Assembly (NCBI RefSeq): GCF_021728535.1 | Contig: NZ_JAKKDU010000003.1 | Coordinates: 221,045-285,044 of the forward strand | Length of the DNA stretch: 64,000 nucleotides | Direction of reading: 5' to 3' | Origin: Wocania arenilitoris | Lineage (GTDB): Bacteria; Bacteroidota; Bacteroidia; Flavobacteriales; Flavobacteriaceae | In this document: positions 9,140-18,326 of the stretch, in pieces | Numbering within the stretch: the first letter of the stretch is position 1 | Layout: each line of letters begins with the position of its first letter | Notes under the pieces: model-generated | Database searches by the model: none | What the model saw: only the letters and a program-made list of their open reading frames with translations | What the model was told of the DNA's origin: nothing | Made by a program: the position numbers and the translations under genes

Positions 9140-10540
9140 ATGGTACTAAGCATTTTAATAGATAGTGGCATTACAGATAATCCATCGGATATTTTAATCT
9201 TTTTTGGCAGAATTCATCCTTTGGTGGTTCATTTTCCAATAGCTTTTTTATTACTAGCAGCTTTAGCAGAATTAATTAGTAAGCGACCAAAATTTCAACC
9301 TTTAAAAAATCACACACATTATATATGGGGGTTAGGTTGTGTAAGTGCATTATTTGCAATAGTTTTTGGTTACTTTCTTTCCCTTTCAGGCGATTATAAC
9401 GAAAACACAATTTTTTGGCATAAATGGAGTGGCATATTTTTATTTTTCGTTTCTACTATCTATTATTATATTTCTAAAAAGAATATAAAACTTCCGTTTT
9501 ATGGTAAACAAATAGTAGCTTTTGTTACTGTAATTACAGTTTTTTACACGGGTCATTTAGGAGGAAATCTAACACACGGATCAACATATTTATTAGAATA
9601 CGCTCCTAATTCTATTCGATTACTTGCTGGAATGCCAGAAAAAACAATTCCTAGAGAAAAAGTTACTGTTTTAGATTCTGCTGATGTTTATTTGGATATA
9701 ATTTCACCAATGATGAATAGAAGGTGTATTAGTTGCCATAATCAAGATAAAAAGACAGGCGACTTAGATGTGTCAAGTTTTATAAACCTTATGAAAGGAG
9801 GAGAAAGTGGTGATGTTATTGTTAAAGGTGATGCTGAAGCTAGCGATTTTTATAGGCGAATTACATTACCTGAATCTCATAAAGATTTTATGCCATCAGA
9901 AGGAAAGCAACCATTAACTAAAAATGAGGTAACACTTATTGGTTGGTGGATAAATAATAATGCGCCACCTAATGGTTATTTTACACAATTAAATCCGGAT
10001 AAAAATATTATAAAAGTAACAAAAGAGTATCTAGGGTTAGATAAAAACAGTCTTTTTAGTAAAAAAGTTAATCCTCCAAAAAAAGAAGCTATAGATACTT
10101 TAAGCAATCAAGGTTTTATATTAAATATGCTTATGAAGGACAACTATTATTTAGAAGCAAATTCCAGTTTAAGCGAAAAAAATATAACCAAAAACGCAAT
10201 TGAATCATTATTACAAATAAAGGATCAATTAATATGGTTAAACCTTAGTCATTCTAATATTACAGATGAGCATACGGAAAAAATTGGACAACTGGAAAAT
10301 TTAATAAAGCTAAACCTAAGCAGAAATAATATTTCTGATAAAGGTTTAATACATCTTTCAAGTTTGCAAAATTTAGAAGCACTTAATTTGTATGAAACAG
10401 ATGTATCAGATAGCTTGCTTACAGTAATTCCTAAACTTAAAAAGTTAAAACGAATCTATCTTTCTGATTCTAAAGCAACTGATAGTATTGTAAATCAACT
10501 TAAAAAAGGAAATGAAAAACTGAATATTATTTTTGACTAA
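9140..10540 (+). CDS. Cluster A: membrane DUF2231 - cytochrome c - leucine-rich-repeat fusion
   Basis: A 466-residue fusion. Residues about 20-160 form a four-helix DUF2231 membrane domain with conserved histidines (RIHPLVVHFPIAF, FWHKWSG, GHLGGNLTHG). A planctomycete-type cytochrome domain with CISCH at 196-200 follows, ending in the usual FMPSEGKQPLT segment. The C-terminal ~140 residues are leucine-rich repeats (WLNLSHSNIT, LIKLNLSRNNIS, LEALNLYETDVS). I infer a membrane electron-transfer subunit with a protein-interaction tail; the histidines could ligate heme b, which is speculation. It is the last gene of cluster A. The paralogue at 33794 has the same three-part architecture. Confidence 0.85.
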   Translation: MVLSILIDSGITDNPSDILIFFGRIHPLVVHFPIAFLLLAALAELISKRPKFQPLKNHTHYIWGLGCVSALFAIVFGYFLSLSGDYNENTIFWHKWSGIFLFFVSTIYYYISKKNIKLPFYGKQIVAFVTVITVFYTGHLGGNLTHGSTYLLEYAPNSIRLLAGMPEKTIPREKVTVLDSADVYLDIISPMMNRRCISCHNQDKKTGDLDVSSFINLMKGGESGDVIVKGDAEASDFYRRITLPESHKDFMPSEGKQPLTKNEVTLIGWWINNNAPPNGYFTQLNPDKNIIKVTKEYLGLDKNSLFSKKVNPPKKEAIDTLSNQGFILNMLMKDNYYLEANSSLSEKNITKNAIESLLQIKDQLIWLNLSHSNITDEHTEKIGQLENLIKLNLSRNNISDKGLIHLSSLQNLEALNLYETDVSDSLLTVIPKLKKLKRIYLSDSKATDSIVNQLKKGNEKLNIIFD

Positions 10541-10546
10541 AAAAGA

Positions 10547-11533
10547 TTAAGGTTTTAGTTTTACTCGCATTAATTTAGGACCAGAAGTAATATAAAGTGT
10601 TTCTTCGGTATCATCTAAAACACAATTAGTATTAAACTCATTGTTTAAAATGGTGCCCAAATGTTTTCCATCAGGATTTAATATGTACACTCCGCCAGGA
10701 CCAGTGGCGAATATAATCCCTTTTTTATTAACTTTTAAACCATCTGGATGTCCCTTTTCTTTTGGAGCATTCCCCGTGGCATCAAAAAAATGTCTGCCGT
10801 TTGTAATATTGCCATCTTTATCTACATCGGCAGCAATCCAAATAGCATGTTTCCAATCGGCATTGGCAATATAAACTATTTTTTCGTCTGGAGAAAAAGC
10901 AATTCCATTTGGACTGGACAGTGTATCGGTCACAATTTTAACATTACCTTTTGGAGAGATGCTATAAACGGCAGCTTTTAAACCGTCTTCATTAACAGGA
11001 GGAGGGTCAGACATTATCATATTCCCCTTTGAATGAAAAGCAGCATCATTAGTATTATTAAATCTAACACCATTATAATTATCAACAAAAAGCCTAAAAT
11101 CATTTTTAGGTTTATCTAATGGGCTATTCATTTTTACAGCTTGTCCATGCCCATATTGCAATATTACTAATGTATTGTTTTTGTCAACTAAAAGCGCACT
11201 AGGTCCAGGTCTGTTAGGGTCTTTGTCTTTCATGTCTAAATATAAAGTAACACTATCTTTTTCTGTCCATTGATATAATTTTTGATGACCAACATCAGTA
11301 TAAACTAATTTTTGACTTTCTTTAATCCATATTGGGCCTTCAGACCATTTATGACCTGTTGAGAGCACTTCAATAACTGCATTAGGTGAGATTATGTCAT
11401 CCAATTGTTTATCTAAGCGTTCAATTTTACCAACGGTTTGATATGTTTTTTGGTTTGCTTTTTGCTGTTTTCCACAAGATGAAAAAAGTATTAATACTAA
11501 AAGGAGTTTTAAAACCTTGTTTATTGAGCTCAT
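10547..11533 (-). CDS. SMP-30/gluconolactonase-family lipoprotein
   Basis: A 328-residue six-bladed propeller of the SMP-30/gluconolactonase/LRE family with a lipoprotein signal (LLVLILFSSC). Family motifs include GPIWIKESQKLVYTDV, SDPPP, SSPNGIAFSPDEKIVYIAN, GHPDGLKVNKKGIIFATGPGGVYI and a C-terminal TSGPKLMRV. Members hydrolyse sugar lactones to aldonic acids. Here it would act in the periplasm or on the cell surface. It is convergent with cluster A (6 bp gap) and 17 bp downstream of a sugar-dehydrogenase-like gene, which fits a dehydrogenase-lactonase pair. The exact lactone is unknown. Confidence 0.85.
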   Translation of the reverse strand: MSSINKVLKLLLVLILFSSCGKQQKANQKTYQTVGKIERLDKQLDDIISPNAVIEVLSTGHKWSEGPIWIKESQKLVYTDVGHQKLYQWTEKDSVTLYLDMKDKDPNRPGPSALLVDKNNTLVILQYGHGQAVKMNSPLDKPKNDFRLFVDNYNGVRFNNTNDAAFHSKGNMIMSDPPPVNEDGLKAAVYSISPKGNVKIVTDTLSSPNGIAFSPDEKIVYIANADWKHAIWIAADVDKDGNITNGRHFFDATGNAPKEKGHPDGLKVNKKGIIFATGPGGVYILNPDGKHLGTILNNEFNTNCVLDDTEETLYITSGPKLMRVKLKP

Positions 11534-11550
11534 ATAGTTTTAATTAGTTT

Positions 11551-12549
11551 TTAAGTTATCAATTTTATAGGATGATTTTGAGCTAAAGAGCTATTTGCAG
11601 CTTCGGCAATTAGCATAGCTTTAAGACCATCTTCACCAGTAACTGGCATTGGTTTATTGTTAATTAGGGCATTAATAAAACTGCTCATTTCTACTAAATA
11701 CGAAGCTTCATATCTATCCATAAAAAAGTTTAAATTTCTATCAGAAACTGTTCCTTTTTCGGTAGAAATTTTCACTCCAGTTTTTAACGGATTATCAACC
11801 TTTATCATGCCATTAGAACCCAATACTTCTAACCGCTGATCGTATCCGTATTTAGCTTCGCGACTATTTTCTATAGTTGCCAAAGCACCATTTTCAAATT
11901 TTAATAAAACGGTTGCGCTATCAATATCTTGTGCTTTACCAATTTCAGGATCAATTAAACAATTTCCATAGGCAAAAACTTCTTCTACTTCACAACCCAT
12001 TATAAATCGAGCCATATCAAAATCATGAATAGTCATGTCTTTAAATAAACCTCCAGACTTTTTAATATAAGAAATTGGTGGCGGTTGAGGATCTCTACTA
12101 ATAATATGTAAATTTCTTATGAATCCAATTTTACCTTTATTTATTTCGTCTTTAACTTTAGAAAAGTTTTTATCAAATCTTTGATTGAAGCCAATCATTA
12201 AAGGTGTTTTTAATTCAGATATAATAGAGATAGTTTCAATAGATTTTTCAAGAGACATATCTATTGGTTTTTCACAAAAAATAGCCTTTCCAGCATTGGC
12301 ACATTTTATAGTATATTCAGAATGTGTGTTGTTTGGAGAGCAAATTACAACAGCATCAATTTCTTGGTTTTCAATAATGGAATTGATATTGTTTGAAACA
12401 TTTTTAGCACCGTATTGTAGAGCAAATTTTTGTCCTTCTTCACTAGGATTAACCACAGCAACGACTTCTACATTATCTATGTTTTCAGAAAGGTTTTTTA
12501 GATGAATTTTGCCCATTCTACCCATTCCAATAATGCCAATTTTAATCAT
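11551..12549 (-). CDS. Gfo/Idh/MocA-family oxidoreductase, inositol 2-dehydrogenase-like
   Basis: A 332-residue NAD(P)-dependent dehydrogenase without a signal peptide, so cytoplasmic. The N-terminal Rossmann motif is GIIGMGRMGKIHLKNL; the sugar-binding domain carries CEKPIDMSLEKS and GLFKDMTIHDFDMARF, whose Asp and His fit the catalytic positions of inositol 2-dehydrogenases. The closest general resemblance is to IolG (myo-inositol/scyllo-inosose), but the family also oxidises other sugars. It is first in a two-gene leftward operon with the lactonase. An imperfect palindrome lies 40 bp upstream of its start. Confidence 0.85.
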   Translation of the reverse strand: MIKIGIIGMGRMGKIHLKNLSENIDNVEVVAVVNPSEEGQKFALQYGAKNVSNNINSIIENQEIDAVVICSPNNTHSEYTIKCANAGKAIFCEKPIDMSLEKSIETISIISELKTPLMIGFNQRFDKNFSKVKDEINKGKIGFIRNLHIISRDPQPPPISYIKKSGGLFKDMTIHDFDMARFIMGCEVEEVFAYGNCLIDPEIGKAQDIDSATVLLKFENGALATIENSREAKYGYDQRLEVLGSNGMIKVDNPLKTGVKISTEKGTVSDRNLNFFMDRYEASYLVEMSSFINALINNKPMPVTGEDGLKAMLIAEAANSSLAQNHPIKLIT

Positions 12550-12588
12550 AGAATGATAATTTTCTTAAAAGTAAGCATTATAAGAAAG

Positions 12589-12605
12589 AAATCCAATATG
12601 GATTT
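12589..12605 (-). promoter_or_regulatory. Possible operator upstream of the Gfo/Idh/MocA gene
   Basis: AAATCC and GGATTT arms flank AATAT, 40-56 bp before the start codon at 12549. It does not resemble the CACGTG operators, so if it is real it belongs to another regulator. Confidence 0.3.
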
Positions 12606-12717
12606 TATTTAAATGTATGTAAAAAATAAAGAATTAAACCCCAAATATTATTAAAAAAGATGTGAATGTATATCTAAAATAAATGTTAACTTGTGGCAAG
12701 AATTTAAAACTATTTTA

Positions 12718-13191
12718 ATGATGAAATTCAAATATTTATTTTTTGTATCTTTTTTTATGTTGTCAAGTTCATTTTCTTTTGCTCAAGAGCCAATGATGGG
12801 GGAAATTAAAATGTTTGCTGGTAATTTTGCACCAAGAGGATGGGCGTTTTGTGATGGGCAATTATTGCCAATAAGTCAAAATCCAGCTTTGTTTTCTTTA
12901 TTGGGAACTAATTATGGTGGTGATGGTAGAACAACATTTGCATTGCCAGATTTACGAGATAGAACACCTATTCATCTAGGGAATAAAAGTGATTTATATA
13001 CAAGAGTTGGAGATAAAGGAGGGTCAGAATCAAAAGTATTAAGAATAATGACTGTTTCTGAAAAACCTACTGGTAAAACCTACGATACTTATACAGTTAA
13101 AAGCAGTAGTGATAAGTTAGATACCAGAGATCCTTACCTCAGAATTAATTATATAATTGCTTTACATGGAATTTTCCCATCAAGAAATTAA
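12718..13191 (+). CDS. Exported phage tail-collar-domain protein (microcystin-dependent-protein type)
   Basis: The protein has a Sec signal peptide ending SSFSFAQ and then one tail-collar domain: GEIKMFAGNFAPRGWAFCDG, LPISQNPALFSLLGTNYGGDG, TFALPDLRDRTP and the family end YIIALHGIFPSRN. I choose ATG 12718 (a second ATG follows at 12721) over an in-frame TTG at 12691. It is full length and no other phage gene is nearby, so it is a solitary cellular member of this family rather than prophage debris. The function of such exported proteins is unknown; surface adhesion or a fibre tip are possible. Confidence 0.82.
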   Translation: MMKFKYLFFVSFFMLSSSFSFAQEPMMGEIKMFAGNFAPRGWAFCDGQLLPISQNPALFSLLGTNYGGDGRTTFALPDLRDRTPIHLGNKSDLYTRVGDKGGSESKVLRIMTVSEKPTGKTYDTYTVKSSSDKLDTRDPYLRINYIIALHGIFPSRN

Positions 13192-13194
13192 TGG

Positions 13195-13596
13195 TTAACT
13201 CTTTTTCTTTTTTGGCTTAAAAACAAATGCGTTTGGGAAATTTCTTTTAATTCGCTTTAAAGCTCTATCGGCTTCTAATCGTGTTCTAAAACTACCTACC
13301 CATATTTTGTAATTTCTTGGCAATTCAAACTCTAAAGAAGAGCGCCACTGGTTGTATAAAGTATAGTATTCTTTTTGAGCAGATTCAGCACCTGTACGAT
13401 TACCGTTATAGATTTGTATTTTGTATCTATCAGAAGCGTTTTCGTCTTTATTAAGCTCTTTTTTAAGAGCTAATAAATTTGGAATATTTTTGTCTTGATT
13501 TATAGTAACATGGCCTTGTTGTGCAAAGCAATTAGATGAGATTATTACTAGGCATGCAACTGAAAACAAGATGGCTTTAAATTTTAATGTGCTCAT
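13195..13596 (-). CDS. Exported SPOR-domain protein
   Basis: A 133-residue protein with a signal peptide ending SSNCFAQ. The C-terminal half is a SPOR domain (YKIQIYNGNRTGAESAQ, YKIWVGSFRTRLEADRALKR, NAFVFKPKK). SPOR domains bind denuded glycan strands of peptidoglycan, so a periplasmic cell-wall role is likely. It is convergent with the tail-collar gene (3 bp gap) and divergent from the act operon. A specific partner cannot be named. Confidence 0.82.
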   Translation of the reverse strand: MSTLKFKAILFSVACLVIISSNCFAQQGHVTINQDKNIPNLLALKKELNKDENASDRYKIQIYNGNRTGAESAQKEYYTLYNQWRSSLEFELPRNYKIWVGSFRTRLEADRALKRIKRNFPNAFVFKPKKKKS

Positions 13597-13698
13597 TCTT
13601 TTAATTATATTTATACAAATGTATACGTTATAAACTAAATTATAGCTCTTTTTATTATTTAGAATCCCTCTAAATTATCAATTAACACTTCTGTAACA

Positions 13699-13729
13699 TT
13701 TCTAAAATGGACTTTTAATATTACTTTTG
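13699..13729 (+). promoter_or_regulatory. Promoter of the act/cox respiratory operon
   Basis: TACTTTTG at 13722-13729 fits the -7 element TAnnTTTG, with TTTC (one mismatch to TTTG) at 13699-13702, a 19 bp spacer. It lies about 40 bp before the actA start. It is the only clear promoter I find before the act genes. Confidence 0.6.
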
Positions 13730-13767
13730 CGAGAGATTTTTTTAACTGTATTTTTTTCCATTATTAA

Positions 13768-15111
13768 ATGAAAAAATCATACCAAAGTTTAGAAGTTAAT
13801 TTAACCAACAATATGATACAGGTAATTTACCGTAAACTAACCACAAATAGTCTTCGTTTTGGGTTCGTTATTTTACTAGCATTTACAACATCTCTTTCGG
13901 CTCAAGATGGAGATTCAGCAAAAGGAAAATCGTTATTCAATGCAAATTGTGCAGCGTGTCATACTTTAGATAAGAAAATGACTGGGCCTGCGCTACGTAA
14001 TGTTGAAAAACGTTTAGCCGATGATGAAGGTCTAGATAGAGAATGGCTTTATGCTTGGATAAAAAACAGTGCTGGCATGATTAAAGCAGGCGATGCTTAT
14101 GCCAATAAGATTTATAACGAGTACGGTGGCGCTGCAATGACTGCTTTTCCACAACTATCTAACGAAGATATTGATAATATTTTAGCATATACCGCAGAAG
14201 AAAAGAAAGCTCCAGTTGTTGTAGAAACAGCAGTTGCTAGTGGAGACACTGATGCAGATTCTAGTGGTATTTCTAATGAAATCATTTTAGGCGCCTTAGC
14301 TATTTTATTTATTCTATTAGCTTCTGGTTTATATTTAGTAAATAAAACATTACGTCGTTTTGCTTCGGCTCAAAATATTGATATTGCTGAAGAAACAAAA
14401 AGAAAACCGTTATGGAAAGCTTTTGTACAAAATCAATTTTTAATGATTGTTGTTGCTATATTCTTTTTATTAGCAAGTGCATATTTTGCTTTTGGTTACT
14501 TTATGCAAATTGGTGTCGATCAAGGTTACGAGCCTGTGCAACCAATTCATTATTCGCATAAAATTCATGCTGGCGATAATGGTATTGATTGTAAGTACTG
14601 TCACTCATCCGCTAGAACAAGTAAAACTTCTGGAATACCCTCTTTAAATGTGTGTATGAATTGCCACAAATCAATATACGAAGTAGCACCTGAAACTTTA
14701 GCAGAAGGAAAGAAAATAGGAGTTGATTATAATGCAGAAATTAAAAAGTTATACGCAGCAGCAGGTTGGGATGATGAAAACCAGGAGTATACAGGAGATG
14801 CTCAACCAGTTAAATGGATTCGTATTCATAATTTACCGGACTTTGTTTACTTCAATCACTCACAACACGTTACTGTTGCAGGTGTTGAATGCCAAACATG
14901 TCATGGACCAGTTGAAGAAATGGAAGTTATGTACCAACATGCGCCATTAACTATGGGTTGGTGTATAGATTGCCACAGAACAACAAACGTTAATGTAAAA
15001 GATAATGCTTATTACACTAAAATACATGAAGAGTTATCTAAAAAGTATGGTGTAGATAAATTAACACCTGCTCAAATGGGCGGATTAGAATGTGGTAAGT
15101 GTCATTATTAA
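13768..15111 (+). CDS. actA: Alternative complex III multiheme cytochrome subunit, with extra N-terminal cytochrome c
   Basis: ActA is the periplasmic heme subunit of the quinol-oxidising alternative complex III. The visible order is: signal region ending LSAQDG; a monoheme cytochrome c domain (CAACH near 61-65); a transmembrane helix (ILGALAILFILLASGLYL); a second helix (FLMIVVAIFFLLASAYFAF); then a pentaheme domain with CKYCH (about 275), CMNCH, CQTCH, CIDCH and CGKCH. That makes six heme sites in 447 residues, one more than pentaheme ActA, because a monoheme domain is fused in front. ATG 13810 is an alternative start. It is the first gene of actABCDEF-coxBA. Confidence 0.92.
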   Translation: MKKSYQSLEVNLTNNMIQVIYRKLTTNSLRFGFVILLAFTTSLSAQDGDSAKGKSLFNANCAACHTLDKKMTGPALRNVEKRLADDEGLDREWLYAWIKNSAGMIKAGDAYANKIYNEYGGAAMTAFPQLSNEDIDNILAYTAEEKKAPVVVETAVASGDTDADSSGISNEIILGALAILFILLASGLYLVNKTLRRFASAQNIDIAEETKRKPLWKAFVQNQFLMIVVAIFFLLASAYFAFGYFMQIGVDQGYEPVQPIHYSHKIHAGDNGIDCKYCHSSARTSKTSGIPSLNVCMNCHKSIYEVAPETLAEGKKIGVDYNAEIKKLYAAAGWDDENQEYTGDAQPVKWIRIHNLPDFVYFNHSQHVTVAGVECQTCHGPVEEMEVMYQHAPLTMGWCIDCHRTTNVNVKDNAYYTKIHEELSKKYGVDKLTPAQMGGLECGKCHY

Positions 15112-15147
15112 TTAATAAAAAGTAAAAGTTTTAGTTTTAGTATAACG

Positions 15148-15179
15148 CTAATAACTAATAACTAACAACTAATAACTAG
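15148..15179. repeat. Short tandem repeat between actA and actB
   Basis: About four imperfect copies of CTAATAA/CTAACAA fill the 76 bp gap between actA and actB. It has no coding potential and is too short for a CRISPR. Confidence 0.6.
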
Positions 15180-15187
15180 TAAACAAT

Positions 15188-18100
15188 ATGTCATCAAACA
15201 AGAAATACTGGAAAAGTGTTGAGGAGCTAAACGAAAATAGCTCTATTGTTGAGACGCTAAAACAAAACGAGTTTGTTAATGAGATTCCTACTGATGAATT
15301 TTTAGGTAATAAAGAAACCTTAGAGGAAACATCAACAACACGTCGCGATTTCTTAAAGTACGTTGGTTTTAGTACTGCTGCTGCATCTTTAGCAGCTTGC
15401 GAAGGTCCTGTAGTTAAATCTATTCCTTACGTAGTACAGCCTACAGAAATTATTCCTGGTGTTGCTAATTACTATGCAACAACAATTGCTGATGGTTTTG
15501 ATTTTGCAAGTGTTTTGGTAAAAACCCGCGAAGGTCGACCAATTAAAATCGAAAACAATGCTTTAGCAGCTACAAATGGTAATGCTAACGCTAGAGTAAA
15601 CGCATCGGTTTTAGGATTGTACGACAGCTTAAGAGTTCAAGGTCCAAGTAAAGCAGGTGATTCTATCACTTGGAGTACTTTTGATGAAGAAACAGGGGAA
15701 GCTTTAACAAATATTGCGGCTGCAAATAAAGATATTGTTTTATTAACACAAACATTTGCAAGTCCTTCTACAAGTAAGTTGATTGCTGAATTTGGAGAAA
15801 AGTTTGGTAATGTACGTCATGTCGTTTACGATGCGGTTTCAGAATCAGCTGCTTTAGATGCTTTTCAAGCTAAGTATGGTGAGCGTGGATTAGCAAATTA
15901 CGATTTCTCGAAAGCGATGACTATTGTGTCAGTAGGCGCCGATTTCTTAGGCGACTGGCAAGGTGGAGGATTTGATTCTGGATATTCAAAAAACAGAGTT
16001 CCAGATCACGGTAAAATGTCGCGTCATATTCAGTTTGAATCAAATATGTCATTAACTGGAGCTAATGCCGATAAACGTGTGCCTTTAACACCAAGCCAGC
16101 AAAAACAAGCTTTAGCAAAACTACATAGTTTAGTTGTTGGTGGTTCTGTATCCACAGATTTACCAGAGCATATAAATGAAGCGCTTCAAAAAGCAGCTTC
16201 ACAACTTAAAAAAGCAGGAAGCAACGGTGTTGTAGTTACAGGAATTCAAGATGTAAATGCACAAACCGTAGCTTTAGAAATAAATGAAGCTTTAAACAGT
16301 AAAGCTTTTGACAAAGCTGCTCCAATTAAAACAAGACAAGGTAATGATAAAGCAGTAGCTAAATTAGTTACTGACATGAAAGCAGGCACTGTTGGAGCAA
16401 TAATTATGAGTGGTGTTAACCCGATGTACACGCTTCCTAATGCTTCAGATTTTGCTGAAGGATTAGAAAAAGTTGATTTATCTGTAACCTTTTCTTTGAA
16501 GGCAGATGAAACATCAACACTAACAGATTATATTGCAGCAGCGCCTCACTATTTAGAGTCTTGGGGCGATGTAGAAATTAAAAAAGGACATTATGCGTTA
16601 ACACAACCAACAATTCGTCCTTTGTTTGATACTAGACAATTTCAAGAAGCTTTATTAAAGTGGACAGGAAACGATAGTTCTTATCACGATTATATAAAAG
16701 AAGCTTGGGGTACTACTATTTTAGGAGGTAGTTCTTTTAACAAAGCACTACACGATGGTGTTTATGTTGGAACCATTGCTACTGAAACTCAAGATACAAC
16801 TGAGTCTGAATCTGTAGAATCTGAGGAAGAAGTTACACCTCCAGGAAATGCAGCCAGAACTTTAGCAGCATCTGTTAAGTCAAACTCAGGTTTAGAGTTA
16901 ACATTATATACCAAAGTTGGTATGGGTGATGGGCAACAAGCCAACAACCCATGGTTACAAGAATTTCCAGATCCATTAACTAGAACATCTTGGGATAACT
17001 ATTTAACGGTATCTAAAGCTGATGCAGATGTATTAGGTTTAGTTAATACGCATGTAGCAACAGGCGCATTGAACGGAAGTTATGCAAATGTTTCTGTAAA
17101 CGGACAAGAACCAATTAAAGTGCCAGTAATGATTCAACCAGGACAAGCAAAAGGTTCTGTTGGATTAGCATTTGGTTACGGAAAAACGTTAGGTTTAAAA
17201 GAGGAAATGCAAACAGGCGTAAATGCCTACCCATTATATCAAAACTTTAATAATGTACAGTCAGTTACAGTTGAAGTTGCTGCTGGCGAGCATGAATTTG
17301 CTTCAGTACAGTTACATAATACCTTAATGGGTCGTGGCGATATTATTAAAGAAACCACTTTAGAAATTTTCAATACAAAAGATAAGAAACATTGGAATGC
17401 TGTTCCTGTAGTATCTTTAAACCATGTTGAAACACCGGTTACATCTTCAGAAGTTGATTTATGGGATGAGTTTGATCGTTCAATAGGGCATCATTTCAAT
17501 TTGTCTATTGACTTGAATGCATGTACTGGATGTGGCGCTTGTGTTATCGCATGTCATGCAGAAAATAATGTGCCTGTTGTTGGTAAAGAAGAAGTTCGTC
17601 GTAGCCGTGATATGCATTGGTTACGTATAGATAGATATTATTCATCTGAAGAATCATTTGAAGGAGACAACGATAAAAAAGATAATATTTCTGGATTAAG
17701 TAGTTCCTTAAGTGAATTTGGTGAAATGGAAAGTGCCTCTGAGAATCCTCAAGTAGCATTCCAACCAGTAATGTGTCAGCATTGTAATCACGCACCTTGT
17801 GAAACGGTTTGTCCTGTAGCGGCAACATCACATGGCCGTCAAGGTCAAAACCATATGGCTTATAACCGTTGTGTAGGTACAAGATATTGTGCAAACAACT
17901 GCCCTTATAAAGTACGTCGTTTTAACTGGTTCTTATATACTGGTAACGATGAGTTCGACTATCATATGAATGATGATTTAGGGCGTATGGTGTTAAATCC
18001 AGATGTGGTTGTACGTTCTCGTGGTGTTATGGAAAAATGTTCTATGTGTATTCAAATGACACAGAAAACTATTCTTGATGCAAAACGCGATGGACGCGAA

Positions 18101-18298
18101 ATTAAAGATGGTGAATTCCAAACAGCTTGTTCTGCAGCTTGTAGCAGTGGCGCTATGGTATTTGGAGACATTAATGATAAAGAAAGTAAAGTTGCAAAAC
18201 TTAAAGAAGATAACCGTATGTATCACTTATTAGAAAGTGTTGGTACTAAGCCTAATGTGCAGTATCAAACTAAAGTGAGAAATACAACAGAAGCATAA
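15188..18298 (+). CDS. actB: Alternative complex III iron-sulfur/molybdopterin-like subunit
   Basis: A 1036-residue subunit that joins a molybdopterin-oxidoreductase-like domain (about 60-750) to an Fe-S domain (about 760-1030). The N-terminus has a Tat-like sequence (TTRRDFLKYVGFSTAAASLAAC). The Fe-S part shows NACTGCGACVIACHAENNVP, CQHCNHAPCETVCP, CVGTRYCANNCPYKVRRFNW and a later CSMC...CSAAC set, enough cysteines for four clusters. It relays electrons from quinol oxidation between ActC/ActF and the hemes of ActA. It is in operon with actA and actC (28 bp to the next start). Length and order match the Bacteroidota act cluster. Confidence 0.95.
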   Translation: MSSNKKYWKSVEELNENSSIVETLKQNEFVNEIPTDEFLGNKETLEETSTTRRDFLKYVGFSTAAASLAACEGPVVKSIPYVVQPTEIIPGVANYYATTIADGFDFASVLVKTREGRPIKIENNALAATNGNANARVNASVLGLYDSLRVQGPSKAGDSITWSTFDEETGEALTNIAAANKDIVLLTQTFASPSTSKLIAEFGEKFGNVRHVVYDAVSESAALDAFQAKYGERGLANYDFSKAMTIVSVGADFLGDWQGGGFDSGYSKNRVPDHGKMSRHIQFESNMSLTGANADKRVPLTPSQQKQALAKLHSLVVGGSVSTDLPEHINEALQKAASQLKKAGSNGVVVTGIQDVNAQTVALEINEALNSKAFDKAAPIKTRQGNDKAVAKLVTDMKAGTVGAIIMSGVNPMYTLPNASDFAEGLEKVDLSVTFSLKADETSTLTDYIAAAPHYLESWGDVEIKKGHYALTQPTIRPLFDTRQFQEALLKWTGNDSSYHDYIKEAWGTTILGGSSFNKALHDGVYVGTIATETQDTTESESVESEEEVTPPGNAARTLAASVKSNSGLELTLYTKVGMGDGQQANNPWLQEFPDPLTRTSWDNYLTVSKADADVLGLVNTHVATGALNGSYANVSVNGQEPIKVPVMIQPGQAKGSVGLAFGYGKTLGLKEEMQTGVNAYPLYQNFNNVQSVTVEVAAGEHEFASVQLHNTLMGRGDIIKETTLEIFNTKDKKHWNAVPVVSLNHVETPVTSSEVDLWDEFDRSIGHHFNLSIDLNACTGCGACVIACHAENNVPVVGKEEVRRSRDMHWLRIDRYYSSEESFEGDNDKKDNISGLSSSLSEFGEMESASENPQVAFQPVMCQHCNHAPCETVCPVAATSHGRQGQNHMAYNRCVGTRYCANNCPYKVRRFNWFLYTGNDEFDYHMNDDLGRMVLNPDVVVRSRGVMEKCSMCIQMTQKTILDAKRDGREIKDGEFQTACSAACSSGAMVFGDINDKESKVAKLKEDNRMYHLLESVGTKPNVQYQTKVRNTTEA

Positions 18299-18326
18299 AT
18301 CTAATTAAAGAATCAATTATATAATT

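Noticed and set aside
10641..10981. Plus-strand frames inside the SMP-30 gene
   Set aside because: They overlap strongly conserved propeller coding sequence on the other strand and show no motif.
15148..15179. CRISPR-like repeats between actA and actB
   Set aside because: Units of 7-8 bp without spacers; it is a simple tandem repeat.
17544..17894. 116-codon minus-strand frame inside actB
   Set aside because: It is the antisense shadow of the conserved Fe-S coding region.
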